DNA of 64,000 nucleotides from Isoetes taiwanensis (GCA_021234155.1 JAJEKV010000001.1:25531189-25595188); one strand, 5' to 3'. Positions 20,411 to 33,720 are shown, counted from the stretch's first letter. Numbers and translations: made by a program. Notes: a model not told the origin generated them from the letters alone.

Positions 20411-23400
20411 AGGACACCACCGGCCTACCATCAAATTCATCAAATGGGTTGGCAACCAACGGCATCAAGAATCTTCTAGATGGCAACTTCCCGGCTACCA
20501 CGTCCACGAGCTCACATCAGAAAGAGGATCTCGACGCCTTCACCAACTCGACGCACATGAGTTTCAAATGGAAGAACGCAAGACAGCAAAACATAGGTGC
20601 AGGAAGACGTTAGACATCGATGCCGCGTTAGCATCACGAGCTAGGGCCAGAGGGCATAATCTTCCGTCGAGGAGAGAAGTCATGGCGACACAGGAGCGTA
20701 TAGAAACCGGAGAGAAGACCACCACGACCTTGCAGGCCAGCAGCTCAAGCGAACGTCATGCAACGTCAACAAAAGGAGCAACCAAGCTAAGCAACAACAA
20801 AGCACCTAAGGCTAATCAGGACAAGCTTCCAGCTACCTTGCACCAGCAGGAGAACTTTCATCGGTTCCAAAAAGTAGGAGACCATGATGGGGAGGAGACG
20901 CATATCAAGGAACATCTCCGACTCAAAGGCCTATATCAGCATTAGGCAAGATCAAGGAGGAGAATATTCTGCTCAAACAGGAATTCCGGACCCAGGAACA
21001 CCTAGAAACCAAAGGAAGGACGGCTTTACTACGTCAGCCAAGGAGTGCGAGACTCGAATGGTTAGGACCCAAAGGACGGAGGAGACGACCTAGCCAGCAG
21101 GTACAAATCACGCAAAGGCGACCAGAAGGAGCCATGGTAGGAGCAATGGAGATGACCACACTTCCAGGCACAGGAGAGCCACCTCGGAATAAGCAACAGG
21201 AGTCGCACTCAGAAATTCAACCTGCGGGGGAATGACAATGCCTGCCTACCGACCACGATCTCAGAGCTTCGAAGACATTCAAGAATGCCCGACTGCAACA
21301 GCCAGGTGACCCTACTCAAGCTCGATCAATGGCACCGCAAATCAGCAATCTTGCAACGACACACCGCATGTAGGGACGTGAGCGGTCACCGCATTCCTCG
21401 CGACGAACATACACAATAAGGAGGAGCATCTTTTTCAAGGGATCACATCGACGAACACTCTTCGCAACTTGAGGTGATCAGCTCGGATCAGACATGAAGC
21501 TCAACAATAGTAGCAGCATCTCAAGGAATCCCGGAGTCAACCAGAACAAAGAAGATGCAGCAAAACCGAAGAATCAAACGCGATCGAGGAGGGAAAACCC
21601 TAAAGGAGTATAAACATTTAAGTAGATATTCGTAGTTGTTTTGAAAAAGTGGATGAATTAAAAAATCCCAATGTAAATGCGTATATGTCTATTGTATATC
21701 TTGGGTGCTCACAGTTATAGTGGAGAAACATGAGTTTAAAGTCATGTTTTACGGATTTAGCACTTAGATCAGGAAGCTCCTTCACTGCGACTACCAAAGG
21801 AGGAAGCAAGGAGGCACAACTATAGCCCAAGATCAAAACGGAAGAGCAAGTACGAGGGAGAAACGACCGGAGGCCAAGCAAACCTTCGAATCCAAACACT
21901 CTGGAAGTGCCCTCAAGTAGAAGACCGCTCGTCCACCCAATGTCAGAATAAGAGACAACACCGGTCATGTCAAGATCATCAGCGCTGCACCAGGACATCG
22001 TCAGGATGCAACACTACCTCTTGTAGCAGTGGCAGCACTTGACGAACCTATGACATGAGTGGCCTCAACAATGGAAGGAGGAACGCCCCGACATCAACAA
22101 GCCAACTAAGAAGGCAACATCTCGACAACCATAATTCCAACTTGTAGTAATATAGGGTGATGCGCTATGACACGTGTATTAGATGGAGATGCACTTACGA
22201 AAGGCACCGCGACGAGGAGATATGCCTCCAACAACTAGGTGATGGCTTCGTCAGGTACTCCTACCAGTAATTAGAAGAGAAGAAGCCGATCATATCTCCG
22301 ACATGGGCACATCAAATGCCCAAGGTAGAAGCATTCGACACCTTAACGACAAGGATAGCAACTGAAGCACCTTCGGCAAAAAGAGTTCAAGATAATAGCC
22401 AGGCTATTCAACGACAAGAGTATATCTAAGGCAAGTACTTCTTCAACTCAAGGGTCAAGCTGCACAGATATAAGGATCCATCACCCCGACAACATAGCCA
22501 GCATAGAGGAGAGCCATGATGCCTTACTTGCCAGAGAGACCGACATGCATAGAGGGACAAAGGTCAGGAACTGAAAGCTGGAGAAGTGCTAGCAACCGAC
22601 TTCTTCCACGAGCTCCCTAGAGGCAACAGGAGGATCAAGACTGACGAGCACAATCAAAGTCACCGGAAGGTACCTCAAGACAAGAAGATGGCATAGCACT
22701 GTGGAATGTGACAACGTCCAAGCCATGTGATCGAGGGGATCAAACAAGGAAGTTTGGAAGCTCGATGGAGAAGCAATTAGGTGAGGCGAAGCGAGCCGAT
22801 AACTTACACGCGGATTTGCATGCAACTTGGTGAATCCAAGGATGGACGATTCAAAGAACAACTGCAGAAGAAAACAATTCCAGAGGAGTATAGCCAAAGA
22901 AAGCGCGCACAGCCTCAAGAGACGCCTCCAAATAGCTTCAAGCAGCAAGAAGGGGGAACAACTACCGCCCAAGAACAGGATCAGGAAGCAGACCGAAATG
23001 TCGAAGCATCAACGACCAGCACACCTTTAGTTAGAATGTCATGCAAAGCGTGTGGTGCCATAGCCGACAAACATCGGAGGGCCCAAGTATACCAACAAGT
23101 TGCCCGGAGTATGAGCTGACGTACAAATAGGAGGATATAGATCATCAACACCATTGAACGGGAGGAACACCGGTGACATCGCCAAGAAGTAGGTGTGCAA
23201 CTCGAAGGGAGGCATAAGGGGGACCTAATAGCTCTAGTAGTAATTGTAATTATGTAAGCTATATGTTTTGCATGTATAGTTCCCTTGTTATTCCTTCCCT
23301 CCCGTAGCATAACAGATCAAAGGAAGAGATGTCAGGCAATTTGCAGGCGTGAAGCAATCAACATCCTCAACACTCTTCGGGCAACACGATAACGACAAGA

Positions 23401-26400
23401 GGACTCGACGTATGAGACATCGATGGAGTCGAAGAAACAATATCGGATACAGAGTCGTCCTTTAGCTGCCAAGACAAAGAGTTCAAGATGAAAGATCTTC
23501 TTCAATGGCGCCACCTTCAGGCTTTTGAAAAGCGGCATGGAAGATTTCAAGTGATCAACTACACCATCAAGCCACCAGCAATGAGAGGCTTCTAACGAAC
23601 AAAGTCAACCTCTACATCAAAGGGGATCCACCGTCAAGGAGACTGAAGTATCGAGCGACTCGGAAGAACGTCACCTTGCTACTTCAAGCAGGCATCAAGT
23701 GGATGAGCTTCTAGCAAGCTCAAGCATCTAAGGCCATGGGGCCTAGTAGGTTAAATGTATGGACGGTAACATCCATATTGGGATTAGAAGGCATTTCCAG
23801 ATATTCTCGCTGAAAGGATCGCCCCAATATTGAGCTAGGCGTCAAGATTGGGAAGGAAATGCATAGGAGTAACTATAATTATACACGATTGTTAACAGAC
23901 ATCCAATGTATTGAAACCACTTGGTGAGATTGATCTCCTCACTAAGAAGGAATCATTACTAGGAAAATTGTTGACCATGTATAAATCTAGTACCTCCAAA
24001 GAATAATCCAACCGAAAGAAAAGAAGTAATCTAACAAGTCCGGCCAACTTGTTACGATGACATCAATTCGATTGGTAGGAATATTCCAAGGGTTTAAATA
24101 ACCTAAAAAAGGGGGAATCTCTAGAATATAAAAGAATAGTACATGTAAGGTACATCTAAAATAAGAATTATAGTAATAATCAAAAAGTCTTTTGAGACAA
24201 AAGGAATTGTCATGATGACAAAACCTTGTGGTTTAGAATCGTTCTAACTAAGTAGGTAACCCATAACTATATTGAAATAAATGATAACATAATATGTGCA
24301 TCCATCTTAGATGGTTATATATGTTAGCTAAGGCTAGTAAATTAATGCGCTAAGTAAGAAGCGTATAACCTCTTAAGGGGAGAGAATAGATATGACGTTG
24401 CGTACAACGTCATTGAAGGGGTGCAGGACCATTTTCTTTTCGAAGAAAGTGGGAGGGCTCAATCTTATGATTGAACGTACTTGCATCGAATTGACCAACC
24501 CATAGAATAGAGTTCACTCCGGCAATGGCCGAAGCGAACAGAGCGTAAGATAGATACCTTAGTGCTCAGGAGGCCTTCAACGTGCGAGACTGAAGTAGTA
24601 GCTAACTACACCAATGAAGCGGAGCAAAACTATGGGAGCAATGCAACGACCAAGTCATCTCCAAAACTACTCGACGTCGGCTCAATGGGTGGATGCGTTC
24701 TAGCCTAAGGTAAGGCGTGCGCAGGTATTATAAGCTTTAATGTGTCTTATAGATAAGTTAAATATAGATCCTAATAACTGCATAGAAATTGTTGTACGTA
24801 TATGTATCATAGAGAAATAAGTTAAATAGCAACGATAATGTGAGGTAGCATGTTAATAAATCCTTCGCAAGGATGCAATTCCTTCCAAGGATAGCTATAT
24901 GACCTCGGGGTCCTTATAAATATAAATAGAAAATAGAGTTTGGATATACTTAAGTGCATCTTAGGGATATACTTCCAAGGGTAATGCAGGACCCAAGGAA
25001 GAGAATAAGAAGCACATCTAATTCTTGTGTATGATAATTAAAACCTTGTCTAGGTAACAATAGGTCTAATCAGGGTTATTGTTTAAATAATCGCGATCTA
25101 AAAGTCGTTAAATATTGTAAAGCTTAGAATAAATACAATTGTACTATCGGAAGTAATGTATCCGATACTATGATAATGTTAATTCAAAAATATTACCTTA
25201 GGGTAATTATGTTAATCACATGCATTAAAAGAGCCAGGAAAAATTGGCTCAGGCATGTCGATTTGTGTCTAGATTAGTTTCATGTGTAGTTAAGATTAAT
25301 CTACGCATGCAACCTATGCCAGGTATGGGTTGCATGCGTATTTACCGATGATGGGACCACTACGGTGATCTCTAGGGCGTGGTGTAATGCCACTGTAGGC
25401 ATGACCGCGTTTCCGCTTGGATGAGTGGAAGGTAGATTAGAAAGTCTACTTCTGTCCCACGGAGGTAGACGACCTCGAGAGAAAGGAGGTCATTAAGGAA
25501 TGCACTGATAGGAAAGGCACCTTTAGCCCCATATATGCTTTGATAGGAGGAATCTATCCTTCACGCCCCCCCACGCGGGAAGGATATCCTCCACGCTGGG
25601 CAACTAGAGGTGTAGGCATGAGCAGCATATAGGCATGATAGGGCGCTGTCTCCACGGCCACGATGGAAGAAGCATCCTCTTCCCACGCCGGGAGATTAGC
25701 CATGCATTCATGTAGATAGGTGGGTTGGTCACCATATAACCAAAATTTTATTAATAATTAAAATGGTAATAACGTAGGTCGACCTGCAGGCCAATAGAGC
25801 GCTCCAGAGGGCAAGGAGGTCGAGCTATGATGTGTTGCAAGGGATGAAGAGTACCTTAGAGGTGTAAATTTTGTATGAAATTGATAAACCTTGATAAACT
25901 TAAATGTTGTATTAAGTAAGGTTAATAATTACCTTGCGTGGATTAAGTTATGAAGTGATAAGTTAATTGGATAATGAAATAGTACAGTAATGTCTTAAAC
26001 ATTACCTTAGAGTAATTCTAATAATTAAGATAGTAAGTATGTAATTATAGATATTGTAAAATTAATGCAGGATTTTAAGGTGCGAAGACTTGCAACACAA
26101 ATTTTGTTGGAATGTGTTGCAAGGAATGAAGAGTATCTTAAATAATAATTGTATATGAAAGTGTTAAATTGTGATAAACTAAATGTTATGATAACGGGAA
26201 CTAATAAGTACCTTGTTTTAATAGAAGTTACGAATTGACAAGTTATGTGATAAGGTAATGGCGTAATAATGTTCTAAAAATATTACCTTAGGGTAATCTT
26301 AATAAATGTGTAAGTATTATAGTAGTATATCGTATGTATCAGGTTGATTGCAGGTTAGGAAGATTCCAAGGTGGGGAGACCCACGATGCTGCGGACAGCA

Positions 26401-26407
26401 TCATTTC
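20411..26407 (+). other. Interior of the LTR element without recognisable genes
   Basis: About 6 kb with dense stops in all frames. I looked for reverse-transcriptase (YxDD), integrase and protease signatures and saw none. The region probably holds decayed or noncoding filler, as in large non-autonomous LTR elements. Confidence 0.6.
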
Positions 26408-26420
26408 AAGGTGGGGAGAA
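26408..26420 (+). other. Polypurine tract
   Basis: AAGGTGGGGAGAA directly precedes the 3' LTR, as expected for the plus-strand primer. A similar AAGGTGGGGAGA block occurs about 40 bp earlier (26369-26380). Confidence 0.8.
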
Positions 26421-28081
26421 TGTGATCGTTCCAAGACACGATATCACGGTCCCCGGATGTATCTTGCATCGCCGCCACGCCGCACACATTAACCCCCGAC
26501 TGACGTGTATGCCGACGTGTAGCCAGGCTAGTAGCCCCTAGGGGGCAACTTGCTAGGTATGTGCATTTCTTATTAATGTGCACATGCACATTTATTTGGG
26601 TGCACACATTTCCATGTGGGCACATTTAGGTGCACACATTTCCATGTGGGCCCATTTAGGTGCACACATTTCCATGTGGGCACATTTGGGTGCACACATT
26701 TCCATGTGGGCACATTTGGCCACCTAGCCATTAAAGGCAAGTGGGCCCATTTCCAATTATCCCACATGCCTAAAGGGGATAATTGGAAACCCTAGCCTAA
26801 CCCCTTGCCTATTTAAGTAGGAGAACCCTAACTTGGCCAATTTTCGTTCCTAGGGTTTTAGAGCTCTGTTTTGGCTGCCCCAGGAGTCAAAACCGCCTCC
26901 CAGACTCTGTCTGAGAGAATGGCACCATTAGTTTCCCTTAGTTCGAGCATTTCAGCAGGATGGTCGAACTCAGATCAGGAGGAGGAACTCAAGGATCAGG
27001 TATTTAGGCAATTTAATAGCTTAAACCCTCTTTTAGTCATCGAACCAGTAGGTTTAGCCTATTAAATTGCCCATAGCAGCCTTCTAGATCTCTAGATACC
27101 AGACTCTAATACCTAACTCTATGATGTAGATTAGATCTTGTTCTTTAGTTCTTCTGTGATGTATATGGATGATGTATCTCTATGCTCCTTGTATTGGGAA
27201 GGGGGGTAGAGACCTAAAGCTTTGTAGTTGATGCTCCTAGAGTAGCCTCTCTAGCACACTGTAGATTCGGCCTGTGCACAAGAACCACACCTGGTTGTGG
27301 GTGAAGGGGCCAGACTGGCTAAGAAGGAGGTTCGTGTCCTGACTCTTGAACGATCCCTCTGGCGTGTAAAGTCTACCGGGGATCACTGTGACTAGGTCTA
27401 ATGGCTTGCCACTGAGTGTGGGCAGGGCATGGGCTCGACGCCCGTGAAGTGGGGTTCACTTTCCATTGGGTTCAAGTCGAATAAGGGCAGTGGCCCTCTA
27501 GTCACCTCGAGTCAGCATGTAGATCTCTGGAGGGAGAGATCCCTACCTGCCCCATCGGAACTGGGGAGATGTAACCCAGGATATAGCCCCCTCGGCTATG
27601 TATCCGGCGGGCTACAGTCAGGTCCCAACACTTTTCAACCTACTCTGCAAAGTGTGCACAGGAGGGGCAGATGGAGTGGACAACCCAATGCCATGTTCTT
27701 ATGCCAGCCAGATCCATTGCCATGAATTCTGTCTGCAATGACCTCTGGAGACCCAAGCTTGTCAGTCCATCCCTGTGTCTGAGCCTTGGGTAGGATTTCC
27801 TATGTGTTGTGCTGATCTTTGTCTATGCAGATATGTGGGAGACCATCCTTCGTGATGGTCATATGACGTTGATGTATGTACTACTGACATGTGTGTTTAC
27901 GCTTCCGCAGCTAGGTAGGCCCTGAGGGAGACGGGGTAAAATGACCCCTTCACTCTTCCCACTGGGACTCGTTACGGGTGCAGTGATTGTGGAGGGCCCT
28001 GTATCAGTGTGGAGCTGGTATGGGGGATGAACTCCTGTTTGTATACGGTGCGGGCATCGTATACGAGTAGGGGACGTCACA
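26421..28081 (+). repeat. 3' LTR
   Basis: This 1661-bp repeat begins TGTGATCG and ends GTCACA, with the four 30-bp tandem repeats at 26599-26718. It is nearly identical to the 5' LTR from about 90 bp inward, with a few short deletions and a diverged patch at about 27600-27780. The target duplication CATTT follows at 28082-28086. Confidence 0.9.
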
Positions 28082-28086
28082 CATTT

Positions 28087-28625
28087 TCAGTCCGCGTCCC
28101 AAAATTCAAGATTTGTTCCACTTTAATTAAATACGACACATATCAGATTCAGGTACAGTTGGCAAGGCTTGCCCGGAGAAATTATAAGTCAACTGGGTCC
28201 TGCAACATGCTTCTACACAAGTTGGTACAGCCAGGTACAAGAGTGTTTGATTACTTCTCCTGTGGTGCTTTTGGCAGAGCTGCATTGATTCACAAAAGGT
28301 TGGACATGATCCGACTAGCAGTGCCTGAAGGAGGCTAGACCACCTGCTCAATCCTATCCTGGCTGCAGTCCCTGTGTCCCAGCATCAAGGTGATCTTGAA
28401 GGTAGAGGTGATGAACATGCATAAACAGGTCAAGCCCTACATGAATCACTTGAGATTGCTGACGTTGACTACGAGGCTATTAAAGAAGCTAAGTTCGACC
28501 TCGACAATCTCGATGAAGCTGACCTCACTACCCATGCATTTGATTTTGACCCCATCAGTGGTGCTAGACCATCTAATCCTATTACTGGCACTGAGGAGCC
28601 TGATACCACAGAGAAAGAATTGTAA
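28087..28625 (+). pseudogene. Unidentified C-terminal coding relic
   Basis: The frame ending with TAA at 28623-28625 is acidic and codon-like (IADVDYEAIKEAKFDLDNLD, then HAFDFDPISG) for at least 61 codons, with one in-frame TAA about 20 codons earlier. Upstream pieces in other frames also look coding. I do not recognise the family. It lies immediately 3' of the LTR element and may be the distal part of the gene that the element entered. Confidence 0.3.
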
Positions 28626-30190
28626 ATTATGTGTAGCTCAAATGTAAAAATCATATTTTTGTATATAAATTTTTCAAAGTCATGGATTGACCATGTCTCT
28701 ACTTGACTGTGGATATGCAAATTAAGATTGTTATAAAATTAATCTTATTTTTAGTTGTATTTTTTGCATTGTCTTGTTTCTAATGGCGCCAGATAATGGC
28801 ACTTCACATGCACGAATACACATAATGGCGCCATAATAGGTCAAAAATGGGTCACAAAAAAGACTAATAAACAATTTTGTCCCTAATTGAAATCACGAAA
28901 TTTCTCAGTTAGAATTATAGATGTAATACTATGTTTTATGTCTTGAATATAATGTTCTATAAAAAACTAAGCATCTACGGAGTGGTTTAACATGACCCTT
29001 CCTAAATTCTAAGTGTTCCAAAATGATCATTATGCAAAATTATGCAAAGGAAAAGCCAAAAGTATTTTTGAATTTTAAAAATTCGAATATTGGTTTATTC
29101 CTGTTTCTGTTCCAAATTGTAGGCTCACGTTCCCGTTCCAGGTAACTATGCTGTGAAGGCCGCTTTAATATGTATCTTAAATTCTGACTTTAAATGGACA
29201 CAAAATCCCGCTAGCAATGCGCTTCAATTATACATGTGTCCCAATAAATGAAACCGCATCTGTAAATCTAGGATTTGCAACAACAACATATAGTGTAATT
29301 ATGCCTGCAACAAGATTCTCTGTATGTAGGATGTCATGTGTTCTTGTGCTTGGCAGTTTCTCAGACAGATGAACAACATTTTTGAAGTCAATAAATTCTA
29401 TGTAGCCATGATATCCATAATGGCACTTGCATTTGTGAAAGCAATGACATCTGCAGGAGGCTCAAAACATAAGTCCCAATCTGATTAAGATGCTGAAAAT
29501 TTGCTATGCACAGTTTATTTAAATAACCGGTTCTAAATCTAAATAGCTGGGTTAAAAGTTTAAACTTTCTAGAATGTGTACGAAATGGATCAATATGAGT
29601 GGCTTAAGGAAAATGTACACGATACTGACGACTTCAACACCGAAATCCATTATATGTTCTTGGATTTCAAGGCCATTGAACTCATGATCCTTTTCTAAAG
29701 ATAAAGGAGGCATATGGAAAAAATAAAGGTATAATGGGACAACATCATTCAATTAAACATCATTCAATTAAATATCTGGATAAAAAAAAATTGAAAGTCG
29801 TATCCTTTCCGAGTTACTTGAAGCTACTAGTTATTTGTCATGCAACATTAAAACAAATTTGGAGCAGGATCATCCCTTTTATTTAAGTTGCTAACAATTA
29901 GTTACGCCACATATGATAGTTAAAATTGGAAACAGGATAGTTGGTAACAACTTTTTATGCCACATATTCTCATAAAAACGACTGAAGTATGCTAAAAGAA
30001 ACAAGTGTTCATCGCATGTTAGAAGCAATAAAAACCAGAAACTGATACTTAGAAAACTTACTTACCTTATGAAAAACAAATGGCATTGACTGGCCGGCTC
30101 TCCATGCAGAAACTAATGCATGTTCGTACTTCCCAAAGTCATCTTTGCATGGCAAGCATGGGCATAATCTGGGTCTCTTGGTACGATTGT
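28626..30190. other. No gene recognised
   Basis: AT-rich sequence without open frames of note. ATGGCGCCA-type self-complementary text occurs twice near 28783-28836. Confidence 0.5.
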
Positions 30191-30384
30191 CTTATTTAAC
30201 AACCACCGTCATGTTTGAACCAGCATGAAATAAAAAAAAACTCCATGTATTTTTTCAACTCCATGTATTTTTTCCTTCGATGTGGCTTTAACATGACACT
30301 CACGAAAAAATTGGTTAACTTAAAGTCCACACAAAGCTCGTGTATTTTTCTTTGTTCAAACATGACCGTGGTTGATAAATAAAA
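30191..30384. mobile_element. MITE-like fold-back element
   Basis: The left arm at 30191-30220 (CTTATTTAACAACCACCGTC and ATGTTTGAAC) and the right arm at 30354-30384 are about 30-bp inverted repeats with three or four mismatches, enclosing about 130 bp of AT-rich DNA with a short direct repeat (CTCCATGTATTTTTTC). Size and structure suit a MITE. No clear target duplication was found. Confidence 0.55.
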
Positions 30385-32888
30385 CGCTCGCTCTTGCTAT
30401 TCTTGATGAACTAGAAACCATTGCAGCAGTGCAGTATAAGTTCAAGGTAAGTAATACAAGCGTCCAAATATAAGGCTTTGTTCTCTACATTGCTTGCTGT
30501 GCAATCCTTTGTGTTCTGCTTTTCCCTGCCTAGAATATCTTGCCAAAACAGATTATGACTACTGGAAGACCATAGCCCAGCTTTGTTTGAAGTTTGAAAT
30601 GTTCAGGAACAAAAAAAGGCACTAAATAATCTAATCTACATTGGTCTACCCTTTCTGTTGTATTATGTCTGGTGTAAATGCCATATCAGTGCTATATGTG
30701 TATATGTCCTTTCTGGTCAATGCAGCTCATAGCAGTGAAGGCAAAATGTCCTGCCTCTTCTAGATGAAATACAGAAAGAATAAAAAAACTGTCGCTAACA
30801 AGACATACCGGCAAAGGATGAGGGGCATGTCACTTTTGCACCCATTTTTTGTAACAGCAAGCTCGTTGGTCAGAAAATGAACAAGCTACTCCGAGTCCGA
30901 GCCGTTGTGACTGTTTTTCACTGTCACGTGATCAATACCAGTATTGCAGTGGTTGTTATGTATATCAAATCTTGAACTGGATAGCATTTTAATGAGATGG
31001 AGCAGGTAAGACAATGAAATGTGCTTATGTGAAATTTGCAAAGTTAGAGGGTCATGCAAGGGTTTTAGTGAATTTTCAAGCCAGCGCATAGTGCAATGGA
31101 ATTCAACGGTGCCCATTACGCGTAAGGTTTCCTGCCACTGGAATGTTTTGAAGTTATTCTATGTGAAGTATAGCCAGATAAGGTCACAGTTTTCAGTGTC
31201 TTGAAAGTATGTGCCTATTAACAGGAGTAACTGATTAAGGAGAGATTGAAGCAAAGACAATGTGCTTCCCCCATTTTGATTGATTCTGCGCAGTGTACTA
31301 CTCCATTATCAAGTTGTAATTAGGCCTTGTTCTTTGTAGTCTACTGTATTGCCAGCAACCATTATGAAGGCTTCATATACCAGTTATCACGATTCCTTTA
31401 CCTAAGATACTTTGAGAGATGACCCAAATTGTAATGAATAATAAGTGCATGATGCACAGTTGCATATGATCATTACCACGCCCATCTTTGTGCTATATTC
31501 TTGGGAATTATGTTAATAGCTCATGTCGGAAAAGGTTTAATTTTGCATGAACGTGACAGCAAATCTTGGAAGGTTACTTCGGAGTTCGGAACCACACCTC
31601 TAATTCTCCATCTAGGTTGCCATATCATATTTACAAGATACAAGGTTTTAAAAAGCTTTTAGCTTTCAAGGATCAACTATGCAACTTGTATTTACGGCAT
31701 GTCATTGTTGGAAGACAACAACATAGATGGTCTATATACAGTACTGGAGCAAGCCTAATGTGTAGGAGATATAAAAAATACAGTTAGATTCCCAATATCA
31801 GAGAACAACCATGTTCTTCTTACATATGCAAAAATAAGTGCAGAAAGAGTAACACAATGTGCTTACTTATTTTTGCACTTTGCTAAAATACTCATCCATA
31901 GAAGACATAACATAACCCGACTATACTACATGAAATACCTTAGTTTGCCCGGTTGAATTATTCTTATACACATCTTTCTGGATTGACCATTCCAAAAACT
32001 CCTTTGCCATCCTGGTGGATCCAAATCAATGGCTATTAAAACGCGATTTTGTATCCTTGATCCAACATTAGTTGGCAATTTCACAAATGGCTGCCTATGC
32101 CTACTTTCAGGGCAATACACAGATCTTATTTCATCATCAAAACTGACAGAACCTTCTTCTCTTCCTCCGCCGCCAACTTGCTGCAATGATCATCTGAATT
32201 AACAAAATACTACAAGACAATAAGAACTAACGTGGGAATCTGCTTGGGCATGATGGCAAACAGTAGAAAACATTCTGCAATCAACGGCATGTTCTAAGAA
32301 AAAACTTCCACATGGCAAGGCGCCATGGGCTTAGACAGCTAATGCAATTTAAGTTGTTTTTATATAGAGCTCTGTGAGGGTCAGCTTTTGCCAAGCTGGG
32401 TGGCGAATACCCAGAAACAGCCAATATTTGGCTTTATTCGCTCTAGTCAACTCCCTTGTGAAGCCAATATTTGGCTCCATTCGCTCTAGTCAACCAATAT
32501 GCAGTTCATTTCTTATATCACTAGGCGGCCAACTACATGCAAGCATTAACTTAGCCAACTTAAAGCAGGCTTTCTGGCTCATATTCAGGCTTTCTTTGAA
32601 TCTGAACTGGGCGGTAAGTACCAGATTCTTAAGATTTCCTTCCAGGCATCTCATCTGCTTTAAAGCTAATAATAATGGAAACCTGTGCTTAAAAAGAAAA
32701 GTGCAGAGCTTCTTTGCCGACTGTTTTCAGAACTTACAGATTTCGGTGAAAACGTAGAAAGTGTCAAAGAGCGGCTTCGGCAAACGTGGTGCCGCCTTTG
32801 AGAGGAAGAATGGTCCGTCCATTACACGAGAGAATGGCGGGCACTCAAGCAGCCTATTAAGAAGTTTTTGCCCCAACCAACAAAGTAC
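30385..32888. other. No gene recognised
   Basis: A minus-strand open stretch at 31926-32186 (86 codons, preceded by an ATTGCAG acceptor-like site) has coding-like composition, for example VLIAIDLDPPGW, but cannot be assigned. A short direct repeat, GCCAATATTTGGCT plus CATTCGCTCTAGTCAA, lies at 32420 and 32463. Otherwise the interval is AT-rich noncoding DNA. Confidence 0.4.
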
Positions 32889-32898
32889 CCATATATCC
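32889..32898 (+). promoter_or_regulatory. TATA-like element near the dirigent gene
   Basis: CCATATATCC lies about 35 bp before the ATG. That is close for a TATA box but the best candidate; the true promoter may be further upstream. Confidence 0.25.
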
Positions 32899-32928
32899 TA
32901 AACAAGCACAATAGCCCATCAAGCAAAC

Positions 32929-33423
32929 ATGCGCGCCCTTGTCTTTGTGCTCTTGTGTTCTTTCACCCTCGCCATCCCAGCCTCTAGAGTTTCCAACATA
33001 GCATTCTTCATCCATGCCAAAGTTAGCAAGCCCAATGCTACCGCGGTCATTGTTGCTGGCCCAAATGGTGACACCACTAGCCTCACTTTTGGCTCCGTTT
33101 ATGTTGTTGATGATGTGATTACAGCTTCACAATCCAATACCTCTGCCATAATTGGCAGAGCCAAAGGTATGGTGATGGCCACTGAGGAAAATCTCCAATA
33201 TGCTACCTATGTCTTCTCTGTTGTCCTTCAGAATGAAAAGTATAATGGTACCATAGCTTATCAAGGTACTGACCGTGTTGTCAAGGGTGTCAGTGAATTG
33301 GCTGTTGTTGGAGGCACTGGAGATTTCTGTCTAGTCACTGGCTATGCTAGTATCATTCATGTTGAGCTTAACCTGCCAGATTCTACCATTTTGATCAATT
33401 CTACCTTGTATCACAAAATATGA
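32929..33423 (+). CDS. Dirigent-like secreted protein, intact
   Basis: A single-exon frame encodes 164 residues. Residues 1-20 (MRALVFVLLCSFTLAIPASR) form a clear secretory signal peptide. The mature part follows the dirigent beta-barrel pattern: IAFFIHAKV, LTFGSVYVVDD, IIGRAKGMVM, YVFSVVLQNEKYNGT, YQGTDRV and ELAVVGGTGDFCLVTGYA, with the conserved GGTG-F--GYA near the end. Known dirigent proteins guide stereoselective coupling of phenoxy radicals in the cell wall; whether this one does is not known. The length is slightly below the usual 180 residues and the C-terminal strand is followed by an unusual tail (LPDSTILINSTLYHKI). A TATA-like ATATATCC lies at 32891 and AATAAA at 33471. This looks like the one clearly functional gene in the window. 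Confidence 0.9.
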   Translation: MRALVFVLLCSFTLAIPASRVSNIAFFIHAKVSKPNATAVIVAGPNGDTTSLTFGSVYVVDDVITASQSNTSAIIGRAKGMVMATEENLQYATYVFSVVLQNEKYNGTIAYQGTDRVVKGVSELAVVGGTGDFCLVTGYASIIHVELNLPDSTILINSTLYHKI

Positions 33424-33470
33424 GTTCGAATATCAGAAATCTCTAATTCGCTATATATGTCAAACATTAC

Positions 33471-33476
33471 AATAAA
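33471..33476 (+). terminator. Poly(A) signal of the dirigent gene
   Basis: A consensus AATAAA lies 48 bp after the stop codon. Confidence 0.5.
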
Positions 33477-33696
33477 ATTGTTCCATCCTACGAATATCTC
33501 CTAAAATACATTGCAAACCTAGACTTTGGAATGTTCTTTTGATTTACCTTATCACTTCCTAATTTAAGAAAAAAAAATATTAACCAAAAAGTTGTAGAGC
33601 ATTCTAGAGGAAATTCATTCATAGAGTGGTGACATCCACTAGCAATACAAGTGAATACCTAGCATAACTAGCAGTAGAACAAGCTTGGGGCAAAGT

Positions 33697-33720
33697 TTTC
33701 TTTCTTTCTTTCTTTCTTTC
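33697..33720. repeat. (TTTC)6 microsatellite
   Basis: Six perfect tetranucleotide units. The surrounding 33.48-34.18 kb has no gene. Confidence 0.95.

Larger units (their letters stand above)
16331..28081 (+). mobile_element. Complete non-autonomous LTR retrotransposon, 11.75 kb
   Basis: Two long terminal repeats (16331-17996 and 26421-28081) begin TGTGA and end GTCACA. The 5-bp target duplication CATTT flanks the element at 16326-16330 and 28082-28086. A tRNA-iMet primer site follows the 5' LTR and a purine tract precedes the 3' LTR. The 8.4-kb interior shows no reverse transcriptase, RNase H or integrase in any frame; only a short gag-like coding relic is seen near 19.9-20.4 kb. The element is therefore non-autonomous and must have been moved by a relative's proteins. 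It landed just 3' of the transposase-like C-terminal module. Confidence 0.9.

Noticed and set aside
20295-20945. 216-residue basic protein
   Set aside because: It overlaps the gag-like relic in another frame and has no recognisable domain; composition explains the open frame.
18000-26400. Gypsy or Copia pol inside the LTR element
   Set aside because: No reverse-transcriptase, RNase H or integrase signature was found in any frame; stops are dense.
31926-32186. Exon of an RNase II/DIS3-like exonuclease
   Set aside because: Only a weak resemblance around VLIAIDLD; no further exons found, so not annotated as such.
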